This document shows, piece by piece, positions 1 through 12,100 of a stretch of 64,000 bases of DNA. The notes below the pieces were generated by a model. That model worked only from the letters and a program-made list of their open reading frames with translations. It was not told where the DNA came from and made no database searches. The position numbers and the translations under genes were made by a program. The stretch is from positions 8,117 to 72,116 of the forward strand of contig SSNU01000147.1 in NCBI GenBank assembly GCA_012064415.1. Reading direction: 5' to 3'. The stretch comes from Gyrodactylus bullatarudis. Its lineage: Eukaryota > Platyhelminthes > Monogenea > Gyrodactylidea > Gyrodactylidae. How positions within the stretch are numbered: position 1 is the first letter of the stretch; every line of letters starts with the position of its first letter.

Positions 1-3000
1 ATATTGGGCCATTTTCTTATCGGATTCTCTTATCCAAGGCTGAGCTATTTCCTCTCTGGCTCAGAAGGTTGTCATTCTCCATTTCTCTACAAACCCAAAA
101 TTATGAAGAATCGTCATCCCCGTATCTAACCAGAGGTCATAAAAAATTTACATGTCTCATGAATAACACCCTCCCGGTCAAAACTATACTTAACATTGAT
201 ATTCTCGCTTTGACCGGATTACAAGTCAAGACAATCTGTGCATTTATTTTTCTAAAGCTTCCAAATGATTCAGATGTTAAAAATGATTATTTTAAAAAAC
301 GTTATTTTATCCAACTCCAAGATTAAACCTACATATTTATTAACAATTACTATTTATTTTGTACTTTCAAATCATGAAATAAAGCTTTCTATATAAAATG
401 ATTTGAAAGTTGATAAATACTTACGTCATAGTCTAAGGCCAAATACTGAAGAGATATATCATCTGTTAAACGTTGAGGCAACACGAAACCCCTAAGAAGA
501 TCATAAAAGTTATTATGAGTCAAATTAATTTTATTCCATATTGGATCTCCTTGTTCGTTCTTGAAGAATTCCGGCAATTTTTGATACATTTCCAGAGACC
601 CTTCATCTTGAGTAAATCCAATGATGAGACGATGCAAGTCTGTCATGTTCTTTGTACGACTGGGCCCGAAACGTTTTTGAATTCTATCTCCAACCTCATT
701 TCTGAACTAGAGAGCAAAAGTAAAATCGACTTGTCTTACTTTAAAAAAGGGACTATTTGCAGAGATGGTTTGGCTTGAATGAAAAGCATTACGATCAATG
801 CTTTTGTATAACGTCCAATCATCGAAAGCTAACAATTCTGGACTTATACTCCTGAGGCATTCAACATTTTCTTCGTTAAACATTCCACTTGAGTATAAAC
901 ATCCATATTTTCTCATTAGCTTAGTAATCTAAGAATATTTTCATTACTCATATGATAAAACATACATATTTTCCTGGTATCAAGTCGGCAAGGTTAAACG
1001 TTGGACTTTGGATAATAGCTTGATGAAATAACTCTTTGGCTTCAGGTTCTTGTATTAGACTGATGATACTTGTTGCACCGGCATCATTTCCGAATAATGT
1101 GATTCTTTTACAAAATCAATATCATAAATTATAATTTAAATCTAATTAGATTTAAATAGAGGGATCTTAAGATTAGTTGGGGTAAAAATACCTTTGCCTT
1201 TGTGCTAATCTAATAACTCACTGTTCCTTTTTGCCTCCAAACTGTGCAATATTCTTCTTGATCCATTTCAATGCTAGAATTTGATCTTTAAGAGCTTGAT
1301 AGCCATGAGAACTGTCGGCGAAAAATTGTCCAAATAATCCTAGTCTATACTGAATTGTAACTACGACAACATTGTTCTGTAGAGAAAATAAAATTAATTC
1401 ATGAACTCAAAATTGAACCATTCAGTGAACAATGATATAAAAGATAATAACCAGAATCTATAATTGGCTAGAACTTCAACTTTACACCAAACTTGAAACT
1501 TACATATCCCGCCAGATATGCTCCATTTAATACTTCCGGAGAAATGGAACCGGATACAAATCCGCCACCATGAATCCAGACCATAACAGGCATTGATTTA
1601 TTCTCTGAAATTATTGGTTCATTTTTTTGAGATTCCTCTACGTATTTAGACCAAATATTCAAGTAAAGACAATCTTCACTAATGCCTTGTGTGGGCAGCC
1701 ACATACGGGTGAAGCTTCGAGTGAACTGATCTAAATAATAAATTGGTTTAGATTTTTCCAAGTCAACTTTTAGATTCTTAATCAATTTAGGATTTTACAC
1801 CCAGATAATATGAAGATAAGGAATTAAGGATTTTTACAAAATTCTCAATTAACTTAAACGTTGTTCGCTTGCTACCTGACTATGTCGTCTTCTGGCTTGT
1901 CTATACCGAACAGCTCACTGAAGAACTACTTGGTTCAAAATTAAAATTCTCAATTTTTTCATCAAGAAATCGAATTTGATCAAGGTTTTTTTGAATCATG
2001 AGGGCCACTCTCTTGATATGAAGTAAAAATATTTTGAAAAAATCATATTTTAAAACTGGAAGTAGTGCCTAATTCCCATTTTTTTGAAGTGAGATAGTGA
2101 TCAAAAATTGATTTATAGTATCACAATAAGAAAAGAAAACTGATTATTGCCATAAAACTTTGATTTTTTCGTCATTTTTCAAGGATCTTGAATAAAAATA
2201 TTTTCATTAATTTTCAAATAAGAAAAATGATCAAAAAATCAAAATTCTACAATTCACACGATGATGGGGTGATTCTGAAAATCAGATTCAGCTTATTTGA
2301 CTTTGAGCTTTGTCTAATCGTGATTCTAAAAGTAAACTTTTGATCACTCTTTCAATTTGAAATCAGCAAAATTTCTAAACTCAAAGTTGAACTCATACGG
2401 GAATTTGATGCTACTTTGAGATTTGGTCATAATTTTTTTAAAAATTGATTTTTTAATTTTTTTCTTTATATCGTGAATGTGAGCCTCATGATCTAGATTC
2501 CAAAAAAAATCTTGATCGAATTCGATTTTTTGATGAAAAAATTGAGAATTTTGTAAAAATCATGAATTCCCATCTTCATATTAACTAGTTTTAGTTTCCT
2601 TTTACTTTTTTTAAATTATTTTTCAATGAAAATTTTTCCCTTTCATTAATATGGTTAATAAATCGATTTGATAAAATTTGAAAAAAAAATTTGAGGAATA
2701 TGGACAGATGTAAAAAAGTGTATTTCCTTTAGATAGGAAAGAGGGGAGAAAATTTCTGAGAAAGATAAACAAATATATGAAGAAATTTTTCAATTTTCTC
2801 TCCTCATTTTGCCTCTATCCATCTTTCTTATCCTATATCTCCATCCTCTCTTCTCTACTCCTGTATCGTTGATTTGTACATACATTCCTTACATCTTTTT
2901 TCTTCTCCTACATAGAAGTAGTATGTTTGTCCCTTGTGTATGTAGGGCAACGTAGGTATAGTTTTTCTATCTCTCTTTGCTCCATTCATCTACTTCTCTA

Positions 3001-3439
3001 TCTTACTCCTAAATGTACTCACTATCTCTAACTAACTATTGGTATTACAGATCGTGATACTGACAGATGATTACAGAATCATGATCAAGGGCACTTGTGT
3101 TCTTAATGCAATCGATACAGTAGAGTACATTTATGCAAGATTAATAAATATATTACCTTTTTTTGGAGTAGGTTGATAGCATGCAGGAGGATTAGACCGT
3201 GTTATTTTGGGGACTTTCCACGGTGACATTGGTTGAGGACTAGCGAATCTCAACTTTCCAACTGGTGGCTTTGCAAAAGGAACACCAAGAAATGTGTAAA
3301 CATCTACGTTGTTTATTTTTTGAGAAAATCCTTGGATAATCCCTTCATCAGTTGTAACATTTACATCAGATTTAATGGACAGTATTAGTAAACAATGATA
3401 GAACAAATGTAATTTGAGATGATGCAAGGATGTTTTCAT
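1..3439 (-). CDS. cholinesterase-like adhesion protein (neuroligin/gliotactin type), C-terminus cut by window edge
   Basis: Carboxylesterase-fold protein. Exons (- strand): 3439-3157, 1730-1504, 1376-1222, 1104-966, 928-740, 706-425; these join in frame to 425 codons. Introns are about 1426, 127, 117, 37, 33 and more than 300 bp. The N-terminus is a signal peptide, followed by the family motifs TFLGVPFAKPPVGKLRF, SEDCLYLNIW, MPVMVWIHGGGF, then ALKWIKKNIAQFGG. The conserved cysteine pair (ACYQ, EDCLY) is present. The nucleophile elbow, normally G-x-S-x-G, reads GNDAG, so Ser is replaced by Asp and esterase activity is unlikely; the non-catalytic adhesion relatives (neuroligin, gliotactin, glutactin) are the closest idea. 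A segment at 1-60 (- strand) reading SDKKMAQY resembles the family's late SD-x-M-x-YW motif and may be the next exon. The exon 2 start is the less certain splice (alternative acceptor about 36 bp upstream). A fold-back MITE sits in intron 1. Family call is firm, subfamily open. Confidence 0.85.
1805..2586. mobile_element. fold-back MITE, copy A (in intron 1 of the cholinesterase-like gene)
   Basis: Both ends carry inverted copies of a tract beginning AATATGAAGATGGGAATT and ending in CCCATCTTCATATT. The inverted similarity continues inward for about 100 bp (TTTTTCATCAAGAAATCG on the left, its complement on the right). The same ends and internal blocks recur at 33.5 kb and 46.6 kb. This copy contains an extra 92-bp segment (1851-1942) between two copies of AAAATTCTCAATT. 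There is no coding capacity. The transposase family is not known; it could be a Tc1/mariner-type or unassigned MITE. Confidence 0.75.
2587..3156. other. remaining part of intron 1 of the cholinesterase-like gene
   Basis: AT-rich with a pyrimidine-rich stretch around 2790-3010 (many TCTC/CTCTA runs). I see no exon or mobile element in it. The donor GTAATA lies at 3156. Confidence 0.5.
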
Positions 3440-3645
3440 AGCAATAAAATTCCAACATAAACATTAATGCAACATTTTTATGGTCTGGATTCTTATGATT
3501 TGACGGTTTGATAATGTTTGACGAGTTAGTTGTACTAACTTTGTATAAAATTTCTAAATTAAACTGGTGCGTTTCTGATGATTTAAAGAAGGCTTAGAAT
3601 TAATATTTTTTTGTTTAAAGTTTACTTGTATTCAAAAATTGATAA
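3440..3645. promoter_or_regulatory. divergent intergenic region between cholinesterase-like gene and eIF3i
   Basis: 206 bp separate the two start codons, which face away from each other, so any core promoters of both genes and their 5' UTRs must lie here or within first introns. No clear TATA box, initiator or repeat can be called by eye. Confidence 0.45.
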
Positions 3646-4808
3646 ATGGTAAGTTGAATAAGTTGATTTTTAGCGCCCCATTGCAATAAATGGACATGAA
3701 CGTCCCATAACCAAAGTTAAGTTCAATAAAGATGGGGATTTATTATTCACGTCTGCTAAAAATCCCGTAGCAAACGTTTGGTTTGCAGATGACGGAGAAA
3801 GGTTAGGTTGTTTCGGGCATGTCAAAAAAGGTGACAATGATCCACACAATAGTTTTGGTCATACTGGTGCTATCTTCGACATCGATGTTTCAGATGATTC
3901 AGAAAAATTTATTACAGCTTCTGCCGATGAACTCTGTATCCTGTGGGATTGTACCAATGGAAAAATTATCTCTAAAATTAAAGCTGGTAACGTTTTGCGT
4001 AGCTGTGGTTTCTCAGAATGTGGAAATTTAATTTTTTATACAACTTTTCCATCTATTGTCAAATCTTCCTTCTTGCGTGTTATCGACACTAGAGTTAAAT
4101 CTCATATTGAAGGCAATGATAATGTTTCCAGCTTTAATAGTGATTTGGAGACTAAAGGTACCATTTGCAAGGCTGAATTCGGTCCTTTTGACAAACATAT
4201 ATTCGTTGGTACAGAATTTGGTTATGTTGATTGTGTTGAAACGCTGACTGGAAATCTAGTGAAATCAACAAGACCCCACAGTAAAAATATTACTGATATT
4301 CAAATGTTCAAAGATAAATCAATGTTTATCACTTCTTCCAAGGATCATGCAGCAAAGTTGATAGGATCTTTTGATGTAGATGAATTCATCACCTACACTA
4401 CGGAAAGACCTGTTAATTCAGCTTCTATTTCTCCTTATCAAAAACACGTAGGCATCTAAATTTAGTTGATTCTCGATTGAAATAAATAGTTTTCTTCTTA
4501 GGTAATTCTCGCTGGTGGTCAAGAAGCTGAAGATGTCACCACATCTGCATCATCAGGAAAATTCGATTCAAGACTCTACCACATGGTCTTTGGCGAGGAA
4601 TTCGGAAATATCAAGGGTCATTTTGGCCCTGTAAATTCAGTACAATTTAATCCACAAGGTACTGGGTAAGTATGAGACAATTTTTGCTGTTTTCATAATC
4701 TAATTTTTAAATTAATTTTTTAGTTTTGTCAGCGGCGGTGAAGATGGTTATGTTAGGATTCATATTTTTGATCCAGATTATTATGACCTTGACAATAGAA
4801 TATTCTAA
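3646..4808 (+). CDS. eif3i: translation initiation factor eIF3 subunit i (TRIP-1), WD40 protein
   Basis: WD40 beta-propeller subunit of the cytoplasmic eIF3 complex, which helps load the 40S ribosome on mRNA. Exons 3646-3648, 3674-4447, 4502-4665, 4724-4808; CDS 1026 nt, 341 aa (human about 325). Exon 1 is just the start ATG, then a 25-bp intron, then [18 protein letters not shown], matching the conserved MRPI N-terminus. Other diagnostic blocks are [83 protein letters not shown] and [18 protein letters not shown]. About 13 residues around [13 protein letters not shown] are inserted between the first two repeats. The other introns are 54 and 58 bp. The stop TAA lies 60 bp from the convergent AK8-like gene. 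Orthology is very likely. Confidence 0.95.
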
Positions 4809-4868
4809 TAATTATGTTCAATCAATACCTATTTTCCAAATATACATTCTACCAGTCGGAAAAAACCT

Positions 4869-6029
4869 TTATTTTTTAGAAATTATTTCATCTATCTGAT
4901 CAAATTCTAACTCTTTTCCTTCCTCAATCGAATAAACCTTGTTGGGATAAAAATTTCCAAGGTCGTTTACGTCGTTCAACACAAGATTCATCAAAAATTC
5001 ATTCCAATAACTGTTGTATTTCTCAGGCTCATTTGAAACGAATATATGACTTATTTTTGCCTTTATATAACTTAAAAGCAATTGATTTTGAGGCATGCCT
5101 CGGACTATCCAACCTCTACCAAGGGCATCTACCCTCTCCAAGCTTTTTGCAAGTGTGGCCTTGAAATTTGTCAAAAAATCAACCACTCTATAATTCTGTC
5201 GATACTCCAAGTTGATCATTCCTTTATTTAGATATTTATTCTGATCAAATATCTTGTGAATATCGATTAATCTTAGATTATACTTTTCACACAATAATTC
5301 CAAAGATTTATCACTTATGCATTTCTGCTCGGCCAAGACTACCATTTTGACATTAAGTTCTTCACCTTTTGGACTAAAGAGTGTTAGCAGTGAGTTTTTC
5401 ATGCCATACATTGACGTCTTTGCATTTATATAGATTATATTCTTTGCTAGATATCTTTCTAATTCACTTTCCTCTTCGTTCATATAGTCGCAATCATTTG
5501 CAATAAATTCATCTTTTATGTCGTTATTTTGCCTTATAAACACTATTCTCTCCGGCATTAGTCCCGCTCTTATCAACTCCATAGCCTCTTTAATGTTTCT
5601 CGGATATCCAATGAGAAGAAAATTTTCTTTTGACTCTTTAATTCTCTCCTTCAGGCTATCCTGTCATAATTTTAGAACTTATTTCTACTTACTATTGAAA
5701 CTTGAGTTGTAGCATCAACATCAAAATAATTATAGCTAGGCTCACTACAAAAATCTCCACTTATTGAAGCTCCATTTATCCTAACAGTTCCTATGACAAT
5801 CTTGAGCTTGCCTAGAAAGATAAGATTTACAACTCAATTAGTTACTTTTCAAGTCGTACTCCTGAATGAATTTAATTAAACTTTCTATTGGATTTTCTGG
5901 TAGATTGAGAACAATGTGCTTTATCATATCCTTATTTAATTGATAGAGATTTTTTTCCCGGAAGTATTTCAAAAATTCCTCGTAATACTTCTCATTAGTT
6001 TTTGAAAAGGTTATAGAATTTTTTTCCAT
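4869..6029 (-). CDS. adenylate kinase 8-like ciliary protein lacking both P-loops
   Basis: Exons (- strand) 6029-5846, 5811-5693, 5660-4869, with introns of 34 and 32 bp; 364 aa against about 480 for human AK8. The N-terminal stretch (EKNLYQLNKDMIKHIVLNLP, then ENPIESLIKFIQE) matches the AK8 N-terminal region. Two NMP-kinase-like halves follow, each with the family's Y/M-P-R/Q signature: NFLLIGYPRNIKEAMELIRA (domain 1) and GRGWIVRGMPQNQLLL (domain 2). Where AK8 has GPPASGKT and GPVGSGKS, this protein has IGTVRINGASISGD and VVLAEQKCISDKSLE, so neither phosphate-binding loop survives. Catalysis is therefore doubtful; a structural role in the axoneme is an inference. ATG at 6029 follows an in-frame A/T-rich leader. 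Tail-to-tail with eIF3i (60 bp). Confidence 0.78.
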
Positions 6030-6211
6030 TTATTTTCACTTTTTACTGATCAATGAAACTATGTAAAAGAATCAAAATTTTTCAATGAAAAATAGTTTTT
6101 TTAAATAAAAAAGCAAGCTTTAAATATCACAAAATCATAAACAACATGCATTGCATAATCATTGTAAGTTACAAAAATGTATGTCAATCTTGTTCGTTTT
6201 TCACTGAGCCA

Positions 6212-7294
6212 TTATTGAATTTTTTTCGAATTATTAATCAAATTTTTTCTTTTGGCCTTATTATCAAAATTCAACTTTTTTCTATCACTCCTAAATTTAT
6301 CGCCTTCGTAACAAAATTTATCTATTGTTTCCAGCAGTAAATTTGTTTGATTTCTTCCTAATAATTTGGCATTGCCCGGTGCTAAACTTCCTGAAAGATT
6401 GGATAATTTATTAATTTGGGAAGATATTTTTCTTGCACTCTTTCTCAGAGATTTCCTTAAAGTTGAATTGAAGCCTTTATCAAAGTTACTGGAAGCTTCT
6501 TCGATTTCTTGCCCAAGAGAAGGGAAATCTATATAGCAAAACATTTATGCATAAAGCAAACATTGACAAATTTGGATTAATATTAGACATGGAATAAATA
6601 AATTTTGAGTACATTGAGAAAGGCATGTTAGTTGAAATATAACCTATAGGTATGTAAAATGAAAAAAAAACTTACTATTGATTGCATCTTGAATCATCAA
6701 GATAAATCGATTATTTTCTTTAATTTAAATACTTACACTTCTTTCTATAAGACAATAATGGATCTGAGTTTTTATCAAAGAGAGATTCAGCATTTTTTGA
6801 ACTTTGAAGGTCTGTATATGATTGCCCGTTATAATCACGGATCTGTCTGTCAGCATCGTAATTTGCGAGGAGAGTATAAATACCCTCTTTGTATTGAATA
6901 AGAGAAGCAAGATGAAGCGGAGTCTTGCCCTAAATGATATTAGAATTGGTTCGTACGGCCTAAAATAAAATATCAAAACTTACGTTATTCATAGTATTAA
7001 TATTAGCTTTGAAATTACCTGCCAGAGTTTTAATAAGGTTGATATCTTTGGCTAACACTGCATAATGTAAGGCAGTCTAAAGAAGAAATATTAAAAAAGA
7101 TGATTACATTCTAAAATTGTTGAAATCAAATTTGAGATTAACAAACTCCATCAACATAATTCTAAAATGAACAATTTGAATACTTTATGGTCCACAAATA
7201 CGGGATTTCTGGATAAAAACCTTGTTATTTCTTCAAAATCTGCAGAAATTGAAATTTTAATCCACTTGAGCTCAAGTTCTCTATTAATATCCAT
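6212..7294 (-). CDS. SOWAH-like ankyrin-repeat protein
   Basis: Exons (- strand) 7294-7184, 7076-6984, 6929-6737, 6528-6212; the join is in frame, 237 aa. Introns are 107, 53-54 and about 208 bp. The N-terminal block (WIKISISADFEEITRFLSRN) precedes ankyrin repeats TALHYAVLAKDINLIKTL and GKTPLHLASLIQYKEGIYTL, then YDADRQIRDYNGQSYTDL. This order (W-I-x(n)-GD-like block, then two to three ankyrins) is that of the sosondowah (SOWAH) family. The C-terminal exon is basic and Ser/Lys-rich (TLRKSLRKSARKISSQINKL) with no known fold. A 12-nt cryptic exon (ATGCAATCAATA, before GTAAGT near 6673) could be inserted in frame before the last exon. Head-to-head with the DRC3-like gene (146 bp apart). Confidence 0.7.
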
Positions 7295-7440
7295 TGTTAG
7301 TAAATTCGAAAAATCATAATTTATATAAACATTTTAAAACAATTATAAAAAATTTGTTTGGTTGTTTGATCAATATTTCGCAAGAATTTTAAAAAAGACG
7401 CTCAAAATTTCATACTTGATAATTATATTATTAAGTTAAT
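7295..7440. promoter_or_regulatory. divergent 146-bp region between SOWAH-like and DRC3-like genes
   Basis: The two start codons face away from each other, so this AT-rich spacer must carry both 5' ends. I see no recognisable motif such as an X-box. Confidence 0.4.
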
Positions 7441-9073
7441 ATGCAAACTAATTTAGCTTTATTTGATATTTTAACTGATGAGATTCTGGATGAATCAATT
7501 GAAAAATCTTTTAAATGCTCTCATAAATTAGATTTCTATCGAAAAAATGGTAAAAAAAAGGATGATGTTCAAGTTCTTAATTTAAGTTTTAAAAATACAT
7601 TATCATTAACGGAATTGCTTGTATTTAAAAACTTAGAAGAACTCTACCTTAACAACAATATGATTGAAGAGGTTGATTCTTTGACTACCTTATCAAAGCT
7701 TCGAATTTTGGGTAATATCGGATATCTTGATTCATACAATAGAACTCTCATTCAACCGAATCATTCAAATACATTCTCTTGCATGTCTTGAAAATCTTCA
7801 AGAATTATTTCTGTACGATAATTTCATAGAAGATCCTAAGCCACTTATGAAGCTGAAGAATTTGTCCTTCTTATCACTAGGTAAAAATAAGCTCAAGTCT
7901 CTGTTGAACGTTGTTTCCTCTTTGAGATGTCTGAAAAAATTGAAAGCCTTAGTGTTAATGGAAAATGAATTCGGTGAAGATTATGCTGAAGTTCTCATTG
8001 AAGAAATTGTGGGTCTCGAGTTCCTTGACTATAAAAAAATTACTCCCTTTTTCCTGGATTCTCAGGTAATACCCCTATTAAAATTAGGTTTCAAACGAAA
8101 AAACTTTCAAGTTTCTAAGCTCCTCCAATTTCCCATGCTTTTTGGATTGCGAAGTTTTGGATTTATTCAATCAAATTCCCGAATGCATTTTTATTACAAA
8201 AAAATATCCTTTTATGAGATAAAGTTAAGAGTTTGCAATAACAGAATTTAAAGAAAATTTTCTTTAACTTTATCAACATAATACGCTAGAAAATCAAACA
8301 GAATCCTTGAAGTTGGAGCTGGAAAAATTATGGGAAAGTTATCAATCTTATAGGGACCTAGAAATATCCATGTTCAAAGCTCAATTAAATAATGGGCTAA
8401 TGAGGAACCAAAAATGTAGCTTAGAACTGGTTGAATTGCAAAAAAGTCTCAGAATGTCTGAGACTTCCCAACTTCTTCGAGACTTGACTCGTCATGAAAT
8501 TCATTTAGTAAAAGAAATCAAGAGAATACAAAGGAACCTTTCCTCGAATCTAGAAGAGCTTACTGAAAGTTTTATAACCAAACTGCTTGTAAGTAGTACA
8601 TAAGAAAAATATTATTACAGGAATCTTTGGCAAAATTTGAAGAGGAAATGGAAAATCTTCAAAATAACATTTGGAAAGTGATTATTGAGACTCTCAAAGA
8701 TGGAGAAAATTGGCAAATCGACGAAAGAACAAGTGAAAACTTTAAACTGGTGAGTAAGGTTAGATTATCTGACATTTAGCAGCTAAAATACAGTAGTAGT
8801 ATTGTATTTTAAAATTGATTTAGTTCCCGGTTAAAATGTTTTAATCTCTAGGCTTTTAGGACTAAGGAGTCAGCCCAATTATTCACTCAAGAATATTTTG
8901 AGAATATAAAAGAATTCCTAACTGAATGGTCTCACAAGATTCAAACTTCAAATAAAGAAGAGGACTACAAGTTTCTAGAATTAATCGACGCGGAAAATGA
9001 TAGTCATAGTTTTCTTCGTCAATATCAAATTCAACATGTTGTCAAGACCTTTAGGAATAATCAGTTCATCTGA
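7441..9073 (+). CDS. dynein regulatory complex subunit 3-like (LRRC48)
   Basis: Leucine-rich-repeat plus coiled-coil protein of the nexin-dynein regulatory complex in motile cilia. Exons 7441-7711, 7743-8065, 8313-8588, 8621-8749, 8852-9073; total 406 aa against about 520 in vertebrates. Introns are 31, 247, 32 and 102 bp. LRRs run from LNLSFKNTLSLTELLVFKNL through LEELYLNNNMIEEVDSL, LQELFLYDNFIEDPKPL and LSFLSLGKNKLKSL to the LRR cap ending EFLDYKKI, which matches DRC3 LVYLDYRRI. A helical C-terminal half follows (EKLWESYQSYRDLEISMFKA onward), ending at TGA 9071-9073. A further small exon may lie inside the 247-bp intron, since the protein is short there; the exon 3 start (8313) was chosen for phase. 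Convergent with the Ig/FN3 gene (95 bp). Confidence 0.85.
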
Positions 9074-9168
9074 AAATAAAATAGCTGAAAATTTAAATGG
9101 AATACAAAAATAGTTTATTATTTACAAAATTAACAAAACTTCTTGTAATAATTATAATTAAATCAAGT

Positions 9169-12100
9169 TTAAAGTAAAATAATCACAATAAGTAAAAATA
9201 TTACGATCGTATATGTATTCGAGGATAAAACCCGATTACTAGAAAATATTTGAATTGGTTTTTCATGATGATTGTCCAAGTGAGTTGAGAAGAGATATGA
9301 GACTGGAAGAGGTTTCTCTGAGTACTTACTCAGGAGAGTTTTATTGTTAAATGCAATATCAAAATGTTCATAATAATATTTGTCTCCTGGGAAAAGTTTG
9401 ACTCGATCAAAATCTTGAATTTCATCCAGGGAGTAGCCAAATTTATTTTTTGCTTCAATTATCAACTATATAAAACATGATGAAAATTGAAAAAATAGAT
9501 TTACTGGATCATACATAAAATATTCTAAGTTGTTAGTATATTTTTCAGTAGTTTGGTAATAAAATTGAATGTTTAAAAATCACCTTTTTGTTCAGTGAGT
9601 TATCAATAGAGTTTCAGGAATCAAAATGCAAAGTTTCAGACATGACTAATTAATTGTGTCTTAAAGAGACTAAAAATTGACATAGCCTACTGAATTGTAA
9701 TACAAAAATATTTTTTAATTTCTTACTTGAAATGTTGCATTCAAATCAATTTCAAAAAACTTCCAATAATCCAAGTAAGGACTATTGAAGGTTGGATAAA
9801 AGGTTGTCCATCTGGAAATTGGCTGTATTTCGTGGTTATTTTCAAGAGTATATTGTCTAATATCACTACTAGTTGCATTGTTTTTATCATTATCTTTCTC
9901 GATGATTTTTACTTTTCTAAGTCTAATCCGATAACCAGTTATTGGAGAGCCTCCATTAGAAGGTGGATGCCATAACAGTGTATAGAGATATGGAAAAGTA
10001 GCCTTACTACCAGAGTAACACTAGAAAAAAGTATCAGATTAACAAAATTAGTGACAACTAAGAACTATATTTTGAGAAATAATATTATCAAAGATAAAAC
10101 AGCATTTGCAATAATAATGACCCTGGTCACTTTTAATTAAAAATATTTTTTACAAGACATCAACTTTTACATCAAAAATTGATAAACTTGAATTAATCGG
10201 ATCATCCCTTAACACTAGCAAGACTAAAATAATTTGCATCAGTGATAGTAACCTCAACGCTATTCTAATTACTCAAATCAATCATCTTGGACTCAACTAC
10301 ACCCACAAGCTAGGTACTCGTGTTCATGCAAAGGACATCCTGAGAAGATTTGAAGAATACTTCCTTAGAAAGTTTGTACACTCCCCAGACCTCCGACTCA
10401 AAAATGTATCTTCACTCATCTTGAATATGGTAGTCCTCTTAGACATTCCTATCTGCTATTGGAATTTTCAACAAACTGCCATCATCGTTGGAACACAACT
10501 ACAACCTCTGACGTTCCACTGGTTTCCACTCCTCATCGTCTCAGATTTAGATATAAAGTCAGCATATTTTAAGCACCAAACTAACCAGATATCAAAGAAA
10601 ATTAGCATTTTTAATCAGTTTTTAAAATAAAATCTCTTTTATATAACAACTCGTGAATGATTAGGCTCCTTTGTAATCCAGCCACATTTTCACCTTTTTT
10701 TCAGATAGGCCCGCCTAATCAAGAAATTGAAAATAATAGAGTGATCCTTAGGAAAATTGTTTCGTTTCCTGATGAAATTAGAAATCTTGGAATACAACCA
10801 ACCTTCCACCTAAGCTTCTTCCAGACGTTTCGATACTGAGATAATCAAGTACCTTTTTCAGTGGATGAGACGCTTGTAACCTGAACTCTGTTCAATTTTA
10901 TATAAAATCCTTACTGTTCCTATTGGTCCAGATCTGGAAAAGCCATTCAAAATTAAATAATATTTAAGACCTGATCAGATGACCTGTAGGAAAATCAAAC
11001 ACGAAAAAATCTGAAAATAACCATCTGCTAAATCAATAAAAGTCTTCTTCTTTTTACGTATAATTGCAACCAATTATTCCCTATTTCGATTTCACCAATA
11101 TTGCTATCATTTGTACCTATTTCTAAAACCTAGAGAGTACCGAAACCTCTGGAAAAGTTTATGTAAAATTTCCATCTTTGTATTCCCAGCCTTTATTCAT
11201 TTAATTTTCTGTACTTTATGTAAATTAGAGATGTAACGAATTTCGACCCTTTATTAAATCCGAGAAATTTCCACATATAATTTTGATAACAATGATGCGT
11301 GAGATCTAAAATAACTGAAAATTCGTCTGCAATCCCATGTATAATCGGAAATTGCCCATTTTCCCTAAATTCTCTTGTAGGCATAGTGGAATAACAAAAT
11401 TTAACAGAAATGATCCTAATACTATTTTTATTGAATAAATACTTGAAGCTTTATCAGCAAAAAAAGATATTCGAAATTTTAGTGGAAACGTAGTAAAAAT
11501 TCATTGAAAATCTAGCGGCATTTTTAAAAAAGTCTGACCTTTAAACTTGAATATTATCACAGACAAGCATTTTTCATACTTGATCTTATATAAAATAATG
11601 TTTAGAATTAATAGTATTATCATTTGAGTAGGTTTTTAAAATAGGTTGAAAAATTTGTTACATCTCTAATGTAGATAGTGAGCGGAAATAAAATCTTTAT
11701 CATTGGATTGCATTCCTGTTACTTTACTCTTTTTCATTAGTGGTAAACAACAGAGAGACAAAATGACTCATCATTAAAGTTTTGAATACGAATTATGCAT
11801 GTATGTATGTAAAAACCAAATTCTTTTATTCTTTCACTAAATGATTCTTGTCCAACTGCAGTGGAACATTCACTTTTCTCTTTACGTGATGTCATGAATG
11901 AATTAAAATTTCTCGTCTCTCTTTCAATGTTCGTCCAACCACATTGTGTAGAGCTGGTCTTGTCGATGTTGACTCTAGAGATTTTCATAGACGAAAAGAG
12001 TTTATCGAGAATAAATATGCTAATAAATTAAATGTACCCAAATGCGGAGACAATACTAGAGAGACAAGTACACCTACACACGCACGAAAAGAGTATCTAT

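Noticed and set aside
69..326. 85-codon + strand open frame at the left edge
   Set aside because: Opposite to the esterase-like gene, no family signature; it overlaps the likely next exon of that gene and its intron.
3787..3870. A 22-bp intron inside eIF3i (GTGACAATG...ACAATAG) to remove the inserted residues
   Set aside because: Its length is not a multiple of three and removal would break the frame into the next WD repeat, so the insertion is kept as coding.
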